Numbered from the stretch's first letter, positions 1 through 11,106 are shown. The stretch: DNA of 64,000 nucleotides from Rhizomys pruinosus (GCA_009823505.1 VZQC01000348.1:273907-337906); one strand, 5' to 3'. Made by a program: numbers and translations. The notes: generated by a model from the letters alone, not told the origin.

Positions 1-1
1 C

Positions 2-6
<5 letters not shown>

Positions 7-35
<29 letters not shown>
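7..35 (+). repeat. Poly-A tract
   Basis: An uninterrupted run of about 29 A residues. It is probably the tail of a retroposon whose body lies upstream of the window, but that body is not visible. Confidence 0.8.
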
Positions 36-39
<4 letters not shown>

Positions 40-253
40 AATAAGCACACTTCCTTATTTTGCTACTTTTCTTTTTTTCATCCTGCTATTTTTCTTGTTA
101 TGCAAAAAATTTTCATTCTGAGTTTCTCTTATGAGAAACTATCTATGGCTAGATAGAAACATTTCTGCTTTTTTTGGATCAAAGTCCTAAAGTTAAAGAA
201 GTTTCCAAATGGCTGATCAAATATTTTCCATTTGTGGTTTACTCGTGATAGAG

Positions 254-400
254 AAAAAAGGAAGGAAAAAGAAAAGGGAAAAGAAGAAGGGAGGAGGAAG
301 AGGAGGAAGAGGAAGAGGAGGAAGAGGAGGAAGAGGATGGGGAGGAGGAGGAGGAGGAGGAGGGGAAGGAAGAGGAGGAGGAGGAAGAGGAACAGGAACA
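254..400 (+). repeat. Purine-rich GGA/GAA microsatellite
   Basis: Almost pure A/G on the plus strand, built from AGG, AAGAGG and GGAGGA units. It is open in several frames on both strands (Lys/Arg/Gly-rich one way, Leu/Phe-rich the other), which is a composition effect and not coding. A polypurine tract of this kind can form triplex or G-rich structures. Confidence 0.9.
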
Positions 401-459
401 GTGGCATAATGAAAGTGAAGCCAGTAGAAGGCATTAACCTTGAGAGCATTTACTCATAT

Positions 460-1662
460 TGACCACTAGGGGACAGCAACCCTCCAAGAATAGCATTCGT
501 AAAGGAAAAAAGAATCCATGGTCTGTTTGTACAGATGAGCTGTGTCCCATGAAGAGATCGAAGTACACTCACTTTCAAGGAGTAAAAATTTAACTTAAAA
601 AGTCAATTTAAATCATATTGTAATATTCAGTTCAATACAGTAAAAATATAGTAAGAAATTACATTCATTATAGCAAAAGAAAGACTAATTTTGAAACAAT
701 TTGTTATTGCTTTGTGATTTGATGGCTTCTCACATCAGGTAAGATGCTGCCAACCACAGAAGATGTCTTTTTACACTTAAAGTTAATTGAAATCTCTGTT
801 AAAACTATTCCACCTTGTTTTTACTTGAACTCTGTATGATTAAGATGTATTATTGTATGAAATGCATAAAAATATACATTGAAAAAAACTAGTGAAAAAG
901 TAAACTAAATATCAAGAATCATTCTAGTTGAGAATTCATCACCCCTTTCAGGGATTATCGAAGTAACATCATACTCACTGACTCAGCATGTTTTGCTGCC
1001 TTTGTGACTCCAAATGCCATCCAGTTGCAGGCAGGATTCAGGATTAGTCTTGGCTCATAAACAACTTTTCCGAGCCTCAGGGGAGCAATCTGCACTTGCT
1101 GGTTGCACGGCCTAGAATTCTGGTGCCCTGCACCCTGTTCTCTTGGTGTCTGTCTTTTCTTACCTGCTGCCAAGGACCACGCTGGATTCCCTGGGTTGGG
1201 GCTGGGCGTTTGGAAACCAAACCTGAAGAAATGCAATACAAGAAGTGACTGAACAAGACCCAACACATTATTCACTAGTGTATTGCGCTATGGGAAGCAA
1301 TTGTTTCCACGGGTGCAGAGGGGAGAAACAGTCTGTTAATTTAGGAGTCATCAGAGAGGGCTCCTAGGAGGGGGTGAGTTTTCAAAAAGGTGATGAAGGA
1401 AGAAGATGAGTTAGTGGTGGATCGGGAGTATTCTTCCATGACTAAGAAATAAAATGTGGCTCAGTTGTGAATGGAGCAGTCGATCTCATTCACCTGAATA
1501 ATTTGAGAATGTCTACGTCACTTCCCTTTGGCGGGACGACCTACAGGATTTCCATTCTTTGACATGGATTCAAGTATCACACTGACATTCCTGGCTATTC
1601 GCTCTTCCTTCGATCTGGTTTCCACACTGCTTCTGGGATTGTCTTCCTGATACATGATGCTG
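460..1662. other. No recognisable gene or repeat
   Basis: AT-rich to about 950, then a more balanced stretch at 955-1,280. The ORFs here are short, have no motif I recognise, and lie next to no splice or promoter signal I can defend. I read it as unique or very old intergenic DNA. Confidence 0.5.
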
Positions 1663-1674
1663 CATTGTACACTT

Positions 1675-1832
1675 TTTTTTTTTTTTTGGTCTTTTTGAGG
1701 CAGGGTCTCCCTGTAGCCCCAGCTGTCCTGGAACTCACTCTGTAGACCAGGCTGGCTTTGAACTCACAAAGATCCGCCTGCCTCTGCCTCCCAAGTGCTA
1801 GGATTAAAGGCGTGCGCCATCATGCCCGGCGA
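1675..1832 (-). mobile_element. B1 SINE, antisense
   Basis: It starts with a T-rich tail and reads through the reverse complement of the rodent B1 body (7SL-derived: 'ctcccaagtgctaggatt', 'ggaactcactctgtagacc') to the head at 1,823-1,830. It is flanked by a perfect 12-bp target-site duplication, cattgtacactt, at 1,663-1,674 and 1,833-1,844. Length and TSD show a complete insertion by L1 machinery. Confidence 0.95.
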
Positions 1833-1844
1833 CATTGTACACTT

Positions 1845-2149
1845 CTATCTTTTACTGAGAAAGCACGTGTGACCTGATTTATGTACATGTCAATTTGGTG
1901 TTCCCTTTTCAGATGGAAAGATCTGCTTTCCAGGCTTCCTTCCTTTACTCATAATCAGCTTTTTCATCCTAATTGGGTGGAAACTTCTTGTAACACGGTG
2001 GTTAAGTCTGCTGCTGCATTTGCTGGGAGTGCAGAATGCTCCTCCCCATTTCCGTGTGAAGTGTCTTTCTTGTAGAATCCTTGGACTATGTACAGAGCCT
2101 CCTTTATTAGTCACTTTTTTCTCTTAAATTGTTTTGCAGTTTTTTAAAT
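1845..2149. other. No recognisable feature
   Basis: Mixed-composition sequence between the B1 and the L1 3' UTR remnant. It contains 64- and 74-codon ORFs on opposite strands with no recognisable similarity. Nothing can be supported here. Confidence 0.4.
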
Positions 2150-3220
2150 TGAATTTTTGTGATTTTTCATACAGTATAATTTGCTGTATTTAGATTCCTC
2201 GCCTATCAGCACCTCCCTTTATTGTTCCCAATAACATACATATGAAGACATATGGAGTCCGCTTTGGACTCCATATGTCTTCATATGTATGTTATTGGCA
2301 TCCTCTGGTGCCTGGTCATTCTACCAAGAGTCTCATGCTTGAAAGAAACCGTCTTTGGTCTTCCCAGCACCCATCTGTTGCCACAATTTCTTTAGGCGTG
2401 CTGGAACTTACCAACTTCTTCGTGTCTGTGCTGGGATTTTTGTTTCTGGCTTGAGCTTATATGGGACTTGTGTGTGCTCTCACCGTTGCTGTGAGTTCAT
2501 ATGAGTGATTTCCTAGCTGTCTGGAAGACTCTGTTTCTTTGTGGTCATCTAATACCTCTGGCTCTTACAATCTTTCCTCTTCAACACTGATCTCTGAACC
2601 TTGCGAGGCAGAAGTTTGATCCAGGCGTCCTATTCAGGGACAAGCACTCTGCAGCCTCTTGTTCTCTGCACACTGGCCAGTTGTGGGTTTCTGTGTTAAT
2701 CACCATCTGCTGCATAAAGAAACTTCTCTGGTGAGATGTATTCGTCTATGGGTATAACAATAAGTCACTACAAGGCAGTTTAATATGATAACTACTTACT
2801 AGAAAACTAGTATTGGGTTCTCCCCTAGGTCCTGTGACATGTCTAGCCATAGGTTCCTAAGCCTGATATTAATGTCAGGCATTGGCTCCATACTAGGAAG
2901 CAGAGCTTAAATCCAAGTAAATAGTGGTTGGTTGCTCTCATAATATTTGTGCCACTATTGCACTGATGAGCATATCTTGCCAGGCCAGTTGTTATTGTAG
3001 TTCACAGGATTCATATCTGGGTAAGGTTGCTAATTAGTTTTTCTTTCTGTTAGCATACATAGCACCTTCCAGCACTGTGAACCCTTGTCAGTAGAGATGA
3101 GGCTCTGAAGTCAGCAGGAGGTTGATTTCCCTTTGCTTGTTCTATAGCTCTTGTGTGTAGTGTCTTCAGTAGTAGGGTCTCCCTCTCCAGTTCTCGTGGC
3201 TAACCAAGAGCAGAGGCAAT
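2150..3220 (-). mobile_element. L1 3' UTR remnant, antisense
   Basis: Collinear with 59,360-60,330: shared words include the 'gagcatatcttgccaggcc' / 'gagcttatcttgccaagcc' pair, 'ttattgtagtt' and 'gcatagcacc'. The left edge carries the 'catacagtat...' form of the rodent L1 3' terminus (reverse complement of the 'acattgtatgaaa' motif). Orientation is inferred from that end. The copy is old, with substitutions and indels, and is interrupted near its 3' end by the inverted repeat at 2,228-2,298. Confidence 0.7.
2228..2298. repeat. Perfect 33-bp inverted repeat with 5-nt loop
   Basis: Left arm 2,228-2,260, spacer gcttt at 2,261-2,265, right arm 2,266-2,298. The arms are exact reverse complements over 33 bases, beginning ccaataacatac. 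It lies inside the degraded antisense L1 3' UTR, whose relative at 59.4 kb has no such palindrome. There is no U-run after it, so it is not a Pol III or intrinsic-type terminator. A perfect arm pair in old sequence implies a recent origin. Confidence 0.95.
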
Positions 3221-3560
3221 GGCAAGTGTTGTTTGACCCCACAGTTTCCTCCAGAGCTGCTCTTACTCAGTGAAATTTGACCATATGGCTCTCCTAGTTA
3301 CAGATCTCTGGTAAATGACGAAGCAAATCTACAGGGTTGAAGTTAGGAGAGTGGGTACTTCTGGGGAGGCAGGAACAGGTGGGTCAATGGGAAGGGACAA
3401 AGGGGTTTTGAGGTGCTGATAATGTTGCTTCTTGATTTTATTATGTAATGGATGCTTTTATATGATTCTAAGGCTTATCCTTGTACTTTGTGCAATATTT
3501 GTATCTGTATAAATAGGTTGCTACTAAAATTTATTACACCACACAGAAGAATGGGTTTCA
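3221..3560. other. Unassigned sequence
   Basis: Between two L1-derived blocks. The 3,340-3,440 stretch has the look of an ancient mammalian interspersed repeat, but I cannot name the family. No coding signal. Confidence 0.3.
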
Positions 3561-3574
3561 AGACAATAATACAA

Positions 3575-4120
3575 ACAGACATATATTAGGAAAAAAATTA
3601 AATGGTATGAATGAAATTTCCAAGAAGTATGGGATATATTTAAGAGGCCAAACCTGAGAATTCATGGTGTAGAAGGAGCAGAAATAAAATCAAGTGGAAA
3701 GGATACAATTATAGCAGACTATGCAATGCAATTATAGCAGAAAACAACCTAAAGGCAGTAAAAGAAGTAGACATCCAAACATGATAATTATATAGAACTC
3801 CAAACAGACATGACCAGAGAAGAAGCTCTCCAAGACACATCATTGTCAGGATTCCAAAAACACACAGCAAAGAAATAATCCTAGAAGCAGCGTGAGAAAA
3901 ATGTCAACTTACATACAAAGGCAGGAATATCAGAATTATCCCAGACTTCTCATCAGCAGCCATAAAAGCCAGAAGAACATGGAATGAAATATTTCAAACA
4001 CTGAAAGCAAATAACTATGAACCAAGAATGGTATTCCATGAAAAGTTTTTTTTAGTTGATAAGATACAAAGGCACTTTAAGACAAATATGAATTAAGACA
4101 ATGTGACAATCAAGCCAACA
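3575..4120 (+). pseudogene. L1-clade ORF1 C-terminal remnant
   Basis: Sense remnant of L1 (or half-L1-like) ORF1. It retains words typical of the RNA-binding and C-terminal domains, such as 'gacatgaccagagaagaagc', 'cataaaagccagaagaac' and 'cacagcaaagaaataatc'. Stops and frameshifts break the frame throughout. It runs into ORF2-like sequence at about 4,300 after a short non-coding spacer, the usual ORF1-ORF2 order. Non-functional. Confidence 0.65.
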
Positions 4121-4406
4121 TGGAGAAAATTCTTAATGGAATACTATGTAGGGATGAAGAAAGATGCCTTCCTCCACATGAATATGAAAGTCTATGCTCC
4201 ATGAAAAGAACAAATAAACAAATCAGACCCATGGCAACTCAGCAAGGTAATGTGGGAGAAAAAATACAAATAATTCAGCAACACATCATCAAACAGATTG
4301 ATAGAAACTAATAAACCCCTTTCTATAATAACCTTAAATCTAAATGTCCTCAACTCACTGGTAAAAAGACATAGACTAGGGGTTGGATTAGAAGACAATA
4401 ACCAAT

Positions 4407-4508
4407 GGGGCTGGAGAGATGGCTTGGCTGCTGAGAGCACTGACTGCTCTTGCAGAGGACCTGGGTTCGCTTCCCAGCACCCATATGGTGGCAAAGAACT
4501 GTCTTTAA
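4407..4508 (+). mobile_element. B2 SINE head, truncated (5' part of composite)
   Basis: tRNA-derived head 'ggggctggagagatggct' with a B-box-like 'gggttcgcttcccagc'. It lacks the normal B2 middle and A-rich tail and passes directly into a B1 at 4,509. Confidence 0.85.
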
Positions 4509-4648
4509 GCCAGGTGTGGTGGTGCACGCCTTTAATCCTAGCACTTGGGAGGCAGAGGCAGGCAGATGTCTGTGAGTTCAAGGCCAACCTGGTCTACAGA
4601 GTGAGTTCCAGGCCAGCTGGGGCTATAGGAAGACCCTGTTCAAAAAGA
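4509..4648 (+). mobile_element. B1 SINE (3' part of composite)
   Basis: Sense B1 starting 'gccaggtgtggtggtgca' and ending 'aagaccctg', immediately abutting the truncated B2 with no TSD between them. The outer flanks of the pair share taaccaa at 4,399-4,405 and 4,700-4,706, so both parts may have inserted as a single unit. Confidence 0.85.
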
Positions 4649-4658
4649 CAATCAATCA

Positions 4659-4698
<40 letters not shown>
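4649..4698 (+). repeat. (AATC)n microsatellite tail
   Basis: About a dozen near-perfect AATC repeats at the 3' end of the B1, an expanded SINE tail. Confidence 0.95.
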
Positions 4699-5499
4699 GT
4701 AACCAAGAAATACACCTAGCCAGCAAATATATAAAAAGCCCCCAGTGTTAAAGAATTCCAAACAAACTACCAAGCAAATGAAAAATGTAAAGAAGCAGGT
4801 GTAGTTATGCTTATGTTGGATAAAGCAAACTCTATAACAAAACTAACTAGAAGAGGTTAAAAAAGGACACTACATATTAATAAAAGAAAAAATTAATCAA
4901 GAACATACAACAATAACATGTATGCACTGAATATTGGAGCCACAGATTTTATGAAACAAACACTAAAAGGCATGAAAGGCCATATGAGTCCTCATGCCGT
5001 AGTGGGGACTTCAGCACCCCACTCTCATTTTTAGATACATCTTCCAAATTAAAAACAAGCAAAGAAATCTTAGAACTAGATACACCATCGATCAACTTAA
5101 TTGAACTGATATAGAGTAGTCCACCCAACAGATAGGGAATATACATTTGTTTTCAGCAGCACATAGAACATTTTCAAAAATCAATCATATTATAGGAGAC
5201 AAACCAAGCCTCAACAAACACAAGAAATTGAGATAAGTCCTTGCATTTTATCAGAGCACAATGGAATAACAGTAGAAATTAACAAGAGAAACCACAGAAA
5301 TCATAAGACAGTTGGAGATTAAGAAATGTGATTTTGAATGAACAATAAGTCACCCAGCAAATTGGAAATGAAATTAAAAGATTCTTAGTGACAAATGATA
5401 ATAAGAACACAATCTATCAGAACTTCTGGGACATAGCCAAGGCAGTCCTAAGAGGAGAGCTTACAGCAATAAGCCTCACATTAAAAAAAACTCTGAGAG

Positions 5500-6176
5500 A
5501 TATCCCCACCATGCCCCTGGCCTCCTGATCTGCTCCTGCCTTAGATTTCTGGACTCCCCTCTCAGTCCAGACCTGCCCGCTGCATCCTGATCCCTTGCAT
5601 CCAGACTAGGTCAATTCTCCAGCTTCATTTGTTAGACCTTCCACAGGCTGTCTCCACCCTGTCTTACCCTTGGTATCCCTCCTGATCTGCCTACCACAGA
5701 CCCCCCCTATTCTCCAGATCAGCCTACAACCCTTGTGAGAACCTGAAGCACATACCAACTAACTTTTCATACCTGAGCAAAAGGAACCAAGTTATATCTA
5801 CAATATAAATAGAAACAAACTTCAACTAAACAAAGGCAGAATAGAATTTGCTGTCAGACATACAACCAACAAAAGATACACGTATGCCTAAACAGCAACA
5901 TAAAAACACAAATAATATGAAAAACCAAGAGAATATGTCTTCAACAAAACCTACTAGTCCAAGAAGTGTACTACAATGAGAATCACCTGGAGGAACCCCA
6001 CAACACAGAATTTGAAAGAAAATCAAAGAACTTAAAGAACACAGACAAACAACTTGAACTTAAAGAGGATAGGTATAACCTTGTGACAGAAGGTCAATAA
6101 ATAGAAATATGTGGCTGAATGAAATAACAAAAACAATTCAGGACTTGAAAACTGAATTCATAAGAGAGATAAAAAC
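5500..6176 (+). pseudogene. L1 5' UTR end / ORF1 N-terminal remnant (tentative)
   Basis: A C/T-rich leader at about 5,500-5,740 is followed by A-rich sequence with ORF1-coiled-coil-like words ('cacagacaaacaacttgaac', 'ttcaggacttgaaaactga'). It is broken by stops and joins abruptly at about 6,177 to ORF2 C-terminal sequence, so it is either an internally deleted L1 or two fragments side by side. Assignment rests on composition and short words only. Confidence 0.4.
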
Positions 6177-6490
6177 CACTTGACCCAGCCACTCCTGGGT
6201 AGATACCCACAAGACTAATCCTATTGCAGAGATACGTGCACAGCCATGTTTATTGCAGCTCTCTTCACAATATTGAAGAGCTGGAAGCAACCCAGGTGTC
6301 CCTCAACTGATGAGTGGATAATGAAAATGTGGTACATTTACATAATAGGGTTATGCGATAAAGAAAGATGACATCATGAAATTTGCAGGTAAATGGATGG
6401 GACTAGAAGCTGTTATGCTAAGTGAAGTAACACAGTCCCAGAAAGACAAATGACATATGGTATCCCTCATTTGTGGATCCTAGCACCAAA
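6177..6490 (+). pseudogene. L1 ORF2 C-terminal end and start of 3' UTR
   Basis: Contains the hallmark ORF2 tail words 'gacccagccactcctgggta', 'catgtttattgcagctctct', 'tgatgagtggataatgaaaa' and 'gcaggtaaatggatgggact', which recur at 57,345-57,500 and 58,715-58,745. The frame is broken. It marks the 3' end of a sense L1. Confidence 0.85.
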
Positions 6491-6752
6491 TCCTAATTTG
6501 TTAAGGCAAACAATATTTTTTCTTTTTTAGTAAATACTTGATGCTACTATAAAAGTACATTGAAACATACATCAACTTGCTATGTAATTTAGGAATGTAG
6601 TGTAATATTTCTTTTTACCTGCATGCAACGCTACTGTTAAAAGGTGACTCCCTAAACATGTTTTGGAATTAACCTACAGTTTATTTTCTGATGTTGTAAT
6701 TTTGGTATGTGTGGAATGTATACATGCACATTTTGGAGTAACATAAAATTAA
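6491..6752. other. AT-rich spacer, unassigned
   Basis: Follows the L1 ORF2 end and could be L1 3' UTR, but I see no distinctive word. No coding potential. Confidence 0.35.
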
Positions 6753-7150
6753 AGGGAACAACAATAACAAAAAAGACTTGTTCAAAGAACTTACTGAAAC
6801 AGTAAACTTCTGCCCAAAGCAGTAAACTTTTGCATTGAAAAATTTAAAAAAGACTGAGAAAAAGATGCAAAACATGTATGGCAGAATGCATGAGCTCTGG
6901 AGGGGTGGGTAGCATGGAAGAAGGAATGGGTATAAATGTGATTAAGAAATGTTGTATAAACAACAACAGAAAGGACTGCATCAAAGAACTGACTGAAACA
7001 GTGAACTTCTGCTCAAAACAGTCAACTTCCACATGGAGAATATTGAGAAAGACTGAGAAAGAGATGAAAAGCAGGTTTGGCAGAATACATGAGCTCTGGT
7101 GGGGTGGGGGGATAGGGTGGGGGACACGGGTCTAGATTTGATAATCTTGT
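6753..7150 (+). repeat. Two tandem ~200-bp units of an L1-tail-associated repeat
   Basis: The segment from about 6,773 ('caaagaacttactgaaacag') repeats from about 6,974 ('caaagaactgactgaaacag'). Both units continue to 'ggcagaatrcatgagctctg' and a G-rich stretch (ggggtgggt / ggggtgggggg). Related units occur at 14,730-14,990 and noisily at 52,080-52,340. The short ORFs across it come from the repeat. Confidence 0.75.
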
Positions 7151-7204
7151 ACAAAATATATATTAAAAAAAGAACTCTAAAAAAAGAGAAATGTTGTATG
7201 AAAT

Positions 7205-7931
7205 GTGCAAAAGTTCAATAAAAAATTAAGGAAAAAAGAGAGAGATAGAAGTACTGAAGAAAACCCAAGGCAAAATGAAGATGAATTGAAAAACTCAGAA
7301 AGTCAATTTGAAATGATAGGAGAAAGCCTCACAAGTAGATCGAATGAAATAGAAAACAGCATATCAAGACTGGACAACAAAGTTGAAGAACTGGACTCCA
7401 GAATATTCAGGACATGTGGGACACCATGGAAAGACCAAATCTATTCATCATAGACAAACAGGAAGAAGAATCCCAGGCCAATGGTATTGACCAGATCTTT
7501 AATAGGAGAAAACTTCCCTAAATTAAGGAAATACATACCTATTCAGATTTAAGAAGCACATAGAAAACCAATTAAACAGGACCAGATCAGAAACTCCTCA
7601 TCGGACTTCATAATAAAAAACACCAAATGTACAGAACAAAGAGAGGGTACTGAAGGTTTCTAGGGAAAAACAAGTTACATATAAAGGAAAACCTATCAGA
7701 ATTACAGCTGATGTTTCAATGCAAACTATGAAAGTCAGAGGAGCCTGGACCAAAGTATTCCCAGGTCTAAATGACCAAAGATGGCAACCCAGAATAGTTT
7801 ACCCAGCAAAACTATCTATCACAGTTGAAGGGGAACAGAAAACTTCCCATTACATGGATAGGCTGAAAGAATTCATGTCTACCAAACCAGCCCTGCAGAG
7901 AATACTTGATGACTATACAAAGAGGGTATAG
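7205..7931 (+). pseudogene. L1 ORF1 (RNA-binding chaperone), broken
   Basis: L1 ORF1 makes the trimeric RNA-binding protein of the L1 ribonucleoprotein. The first open piece (to 7,453) shows the coiled-coil region, with heptad-like S-x-x-N-E-I-E-N-S-I-S-R-L-D. A later piece (7,719-7,931) carries the C-terminal domain signature Y-P-A-K-L-S-I-T near its middle and S-T-K-P-A-L-Q-R-I near its end. Stops and a frame change at 7,453-7,719 remove the RNA-recognition core. It is followed after about 100 bp by ORF2, the standard L1 order. Not functional. Confidence 0.85.
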
Positions 7932-8029
7932 AAAGGAAACAAAGGAAGGTATAATTACAGAAATACAAAACAGGACCAAGAGCACAAATGAATTAAAATT
8001 ATAGTAACAAGCACACATCATCATTCTAC

Positions 8030-9248
8030 ATATCAATGGCCTCATCTCACCAGTCAAAAGACACAGGGTAGTGGAATGGATTGAGAAACAAAATCTATCT
8101 TTTTGTTGTCTGCAAGAAACTCATCTAACCTTCAAGGATAGGCAGTACCTCAAGGTAAAAGGATGGAAAAAATATTCTAAGCAAATGGCACCAAGAAGTG
8201 AGCAGGTGTTGCAATTCTAATATCTGAAAAACAGACTTCAAATTAAAACTAATCAGAAGTGATAAGGAGGGTCACTTCATTCTACTCAAAAGAACACTCA
8301 TCCAAGAAGATATTACAATCATGCACCAAACTCTGGTGCACCTAAGTTCATAAAAAACAGTACTCCAGGACTATAGAACACAGATTAGCCCAACTCAGTA
8401 ATAGTAGGTAGCTTCAATATCCCACTAAATCAAATAGACAGGTCAACCAGACAAAGATTAAACAGAGAGACATCTGAATTAAATGACATCTTACATCAAA
8501 AGGATCTAATAGACATCTACAGAATATTCCACCCAAGCACAAAAGAATATACTTTCCACTCAGCAGCCCATGCAAGTTTCTTCAAAATTGACCACACACT
8601 AGCATGTGGTCTTACATAACACAACTTAACAAATACAAAAAATTAAAATAGTTTGATGCATTCTATTAGACCACAATGCAATAAAACTTATAATTAATAG
8701 AAAAAAAGCTCTAGTAACTCATGGAGATTAAATAGCATATTCCTGAATGATGAATGGGTCAAAGAAGAAATTAAGAAAGAAATAAAGGTATTACTGGAAC
8801 TAAATGGAAAGGATAATACAACACAGCAAAATCTCTGGGACACTTTAAAAAGAGTCCTAAGAGGGAAGTTTATAGCTCTAAGTGCCTACATTAAAAAAAA
8901 ATCAGAAAAAGCACATATAAATGACTTAAAAGTACAACTCAAGACTCTGGAAAGGCAACAAAAAACCAAGACCAAACCTAGTAAATCAGAAGAAATAACA
9001 AAAATCAGATCAGAATTAATTAAATAGAAACAAAGAAAACAATACAAAGAATCAGTGAATCTAAGCACTGGTTGTTTGAAAAGTTAAACAAGATAGACAG
9101 GCACTTAGTCCAATTAACCAAAAGAAAGAAAGAGGAAATACAAATTAACAAAATCAGAGATAAAAGGGGAAGCATCAAAATGGACCCCCCCCCAAATCCA
9201 GAACACTCTAAGGGAATACTTTAAAAACATATACTCTGATAGAATGCA
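8030..9248 (+). pseudogene. L1 ORF2 endonuclease region, broken
   Basis: Starts with the ORF2 N-terminus (I-N-G-L-I-S-P-V-K-R-H-R, then C-L-Q-E-T-H-L-T at about 8,107-8,135, the conserved Q-E-T-H of APE-type L1 endonucleases). It continues past the F-H-P-S and K-I-D-H segments near 8,530-8,595 toward the region before the reverse transcriptase. Several frameshifts and stops. It ends at an inversion point around 9,249. From 8,225 on, the sequence is duplicated at 45,425. Confidence 0.9.
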
Positions 9249-10395
9249 TGAAATAATTTCAATCATTTTGTATTTGTTGAGACTTCTTTTGTGTCTCAGT
9301 ATGTGGTCGATTTTGGAGAATGTTCCATGGGGCTCTGAGTAGAAAGTATATTCTCTGGTGTTTGGGTGGAATATTCTGTACATGTCTATGAGGTCCATTT
9401 GTTGTATTGTATTGTTCAGTTCCAATGTCTGTTTATTTCTTGTCCAGTTGATCTATCCAAGGGGCACAGTGGGGTGTTGAAGTCCCCCACTATTAGTGTT
9501 CTGGGATTAATCTGTGTCTTGAGGAGTTGTAGAATTGTGTTTATAAAGTTCCATGCACCCAAGTTTGGTGCATAAACATTTAGGATTGTGAAATCATCAT
9601 TAATTGTTCCTTTGATAAGGATGTAATGGCCCTTTTTGTCTCTTCTGATTGACTTTACTTTTAGGTATATTTTGTCTGATATTAGAATAGCAACTCCTGC
9701 TTGCTTTTTGGTACCATTTGCTTAGAATAGTTTTTTTTCCATCCTTTCACTTAAAAAAATTTTTTTTAAATTTATTTTGTATGTGTATGAATGTACTGTC
9801 TGCATGTAGGTTTGTGCACCCATGTTGAGCAATGCTGCGGAGGTCAGAAGAGGATGTCAGATTCCCCTGGAACTGGAGTTAAAGATGGTTCTCAGCCACC
9901 ATATGGGTGCTGGGGATCAAACCTGGGTCCTCTGCAAGAGTAGTCGGTGCTCTTAACCACTAGGCCATCTCTCCAGCCCTTCCATCCTTTCACTTTAAGT
10001 TGGTATCTGTCCTTGAGGGTGAGATGGGTTTCTTGTAGACAGCATATAGATAGATTCTGTTTCCTAATCCATTTTCCCAGTCTATGTCTTTTTATTGGGG
10101 AGTTTAGACTGTTAATATTTAAGATTATTGAGAGATATGTGTTGCTTCTTTTCAACTTATTTTTTGTTTTTGCATTCGTCGGTCTAAGGTTGTATTTACA
10201 CTGTTATGCTTTTATTATTGATTCCTTCTGCTTTGTTGCTGGGGATGTTTGCTCTCTTTCCTCTGTTTTTTGACTTTCCTCAAGGCTATTTTCTGAAGTG
10301 TTGTTTTTTGACATGTATTTTTTCATTTGCTTATGTCATAAAATATTTTCTTTCGCCTTCAACTATAATTGACAATTTTTGCTCGGTATAGTATA
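9249..10395 (-). pseudogene. Inverted L1 segment: ORF1 end to ORF2 endonuclease
   Basis: On the minus strand this reads from the ORF1 C-terminus (best seen in the cleaner copy near 47,400-47,580) into the ORF2 start (I-L-N-I-N-S-L-N-S-P-I-K-R-H-R-L, then C-C-L-Q-E-T-H-L-T at about 10,030-10,055) and the endonuclease (S-K-I-D-H-I-L near 9,310). It is interrupted by an antisense B2. Sense ORF2 resumes just after it, the expected form of a 5'-inverted L1 made by twin priming. Bases after about 10,130 are error-rich. Confidence 0.85.
9753..9979 (-). mobile_element. B2 SINE, antisense, with 16-bp TSD
   Basis: Reverse complement of a full B2: T-rich tail, 'ccctggaactggagttaaag', then 'gccatctctccagccc' at the head. 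Perfect TSD ttccatcctttcactt at 9,737-9,752 and 9,980-9,995. It inserted into the inverted L1 segment and is therefore younger than it. Confidence 0.97.
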
Positions 10396-11106
10396 CCTGG
10401 AATAAGCCTGAGCTAGCTGCAAGAACACATGGAAGACTAACAACACAATCCTGAATAATGAAAAAAAGTCAAAATGAAAAAAATAAAAAAGAAAATGAAA
10501 ATAAAAGAATCAAAGAACAAAGAAAAAACAAAGAAAAAAAACCTGTGGGATACTTTAAAAGCAGTCCCTAAGAGGGAAATTTATGAGCCCTTAAGTATCC
10601 ATTTTTAAAAAAAAAAAGCAGAAAGTGAACAAATAAATGATCTAACACTGCTGCTTAAACACTTGAGAGACAACAACAAATGAATCCTAAACCCAACAGA
10701 CAGGAAAAATAACAAAAATCAGGAGCAGAAATCAATGAAAATAAAAACAAAGAAACAATACAAAAAAAAAACAATAAAATTCAAAAAGTTGGTTCTTTGA
10801 ATAGATAAAAAGATAGACAAGCACTTCTAGCCCAGTTAACCAAAAGAAAAAAAGAGCAACTCCAAATATAGTATTAGTATTCGTGATGAAAAGGGTGAAA
10901 CATACAACAATAAAGAAAAGATCATGACAATCATACAAGAATACTTAAAACCTTATTCTAGTTTAAAGTTTGAAACCTATGTGGAGAAATGGATGAATAT
11001 CGAAATCCTGGGAAGCAACAAAGCTTAAATCAAGAATGATTGACCAAAGTCTTAAAACATACCCATAAAACTTTAAGGAATTGAGATGTAATAAAAAACC
11101 GCCCAG

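Larger units (their letters stand above)
4300..5490 (+). pseudogene. L1-clade ORF2 endonuclease remnant, split by SINEs
   Basis: Begins with the ORF2 N-terminal pattern (I-T-L-N-L-N-x-L-N-S then K-R-H-R-L) at 4,325-4,390, is interrupted by the SINE composite at 4,407-4,698, then continues through the endonuclease region. The 'ccacccaacagatagggaat' and 'aaatcaatcatattatagg' words near 5,120-5,200 correspond to the conserved F-H-P and K-I-D-H segments of L1 endonucleases. Multiple stops. Probably the continuation of the ORF1 remnant upstream. Confidence 0.6.

Noticed and set aside
129..462. Low-complexity ORFs over the GA/GGA tract
   Set aside because: Composition-driven (poly-Leu/Phe or poly-Gly/Arg). 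No signal of a real protein.
955..1275. 106-codon minus-strand ORF as a possible small gene or exon
   Set aside because: No recognisable motif, no splice or polyadenylation context, and it is in unremarkable intergenic sequence.
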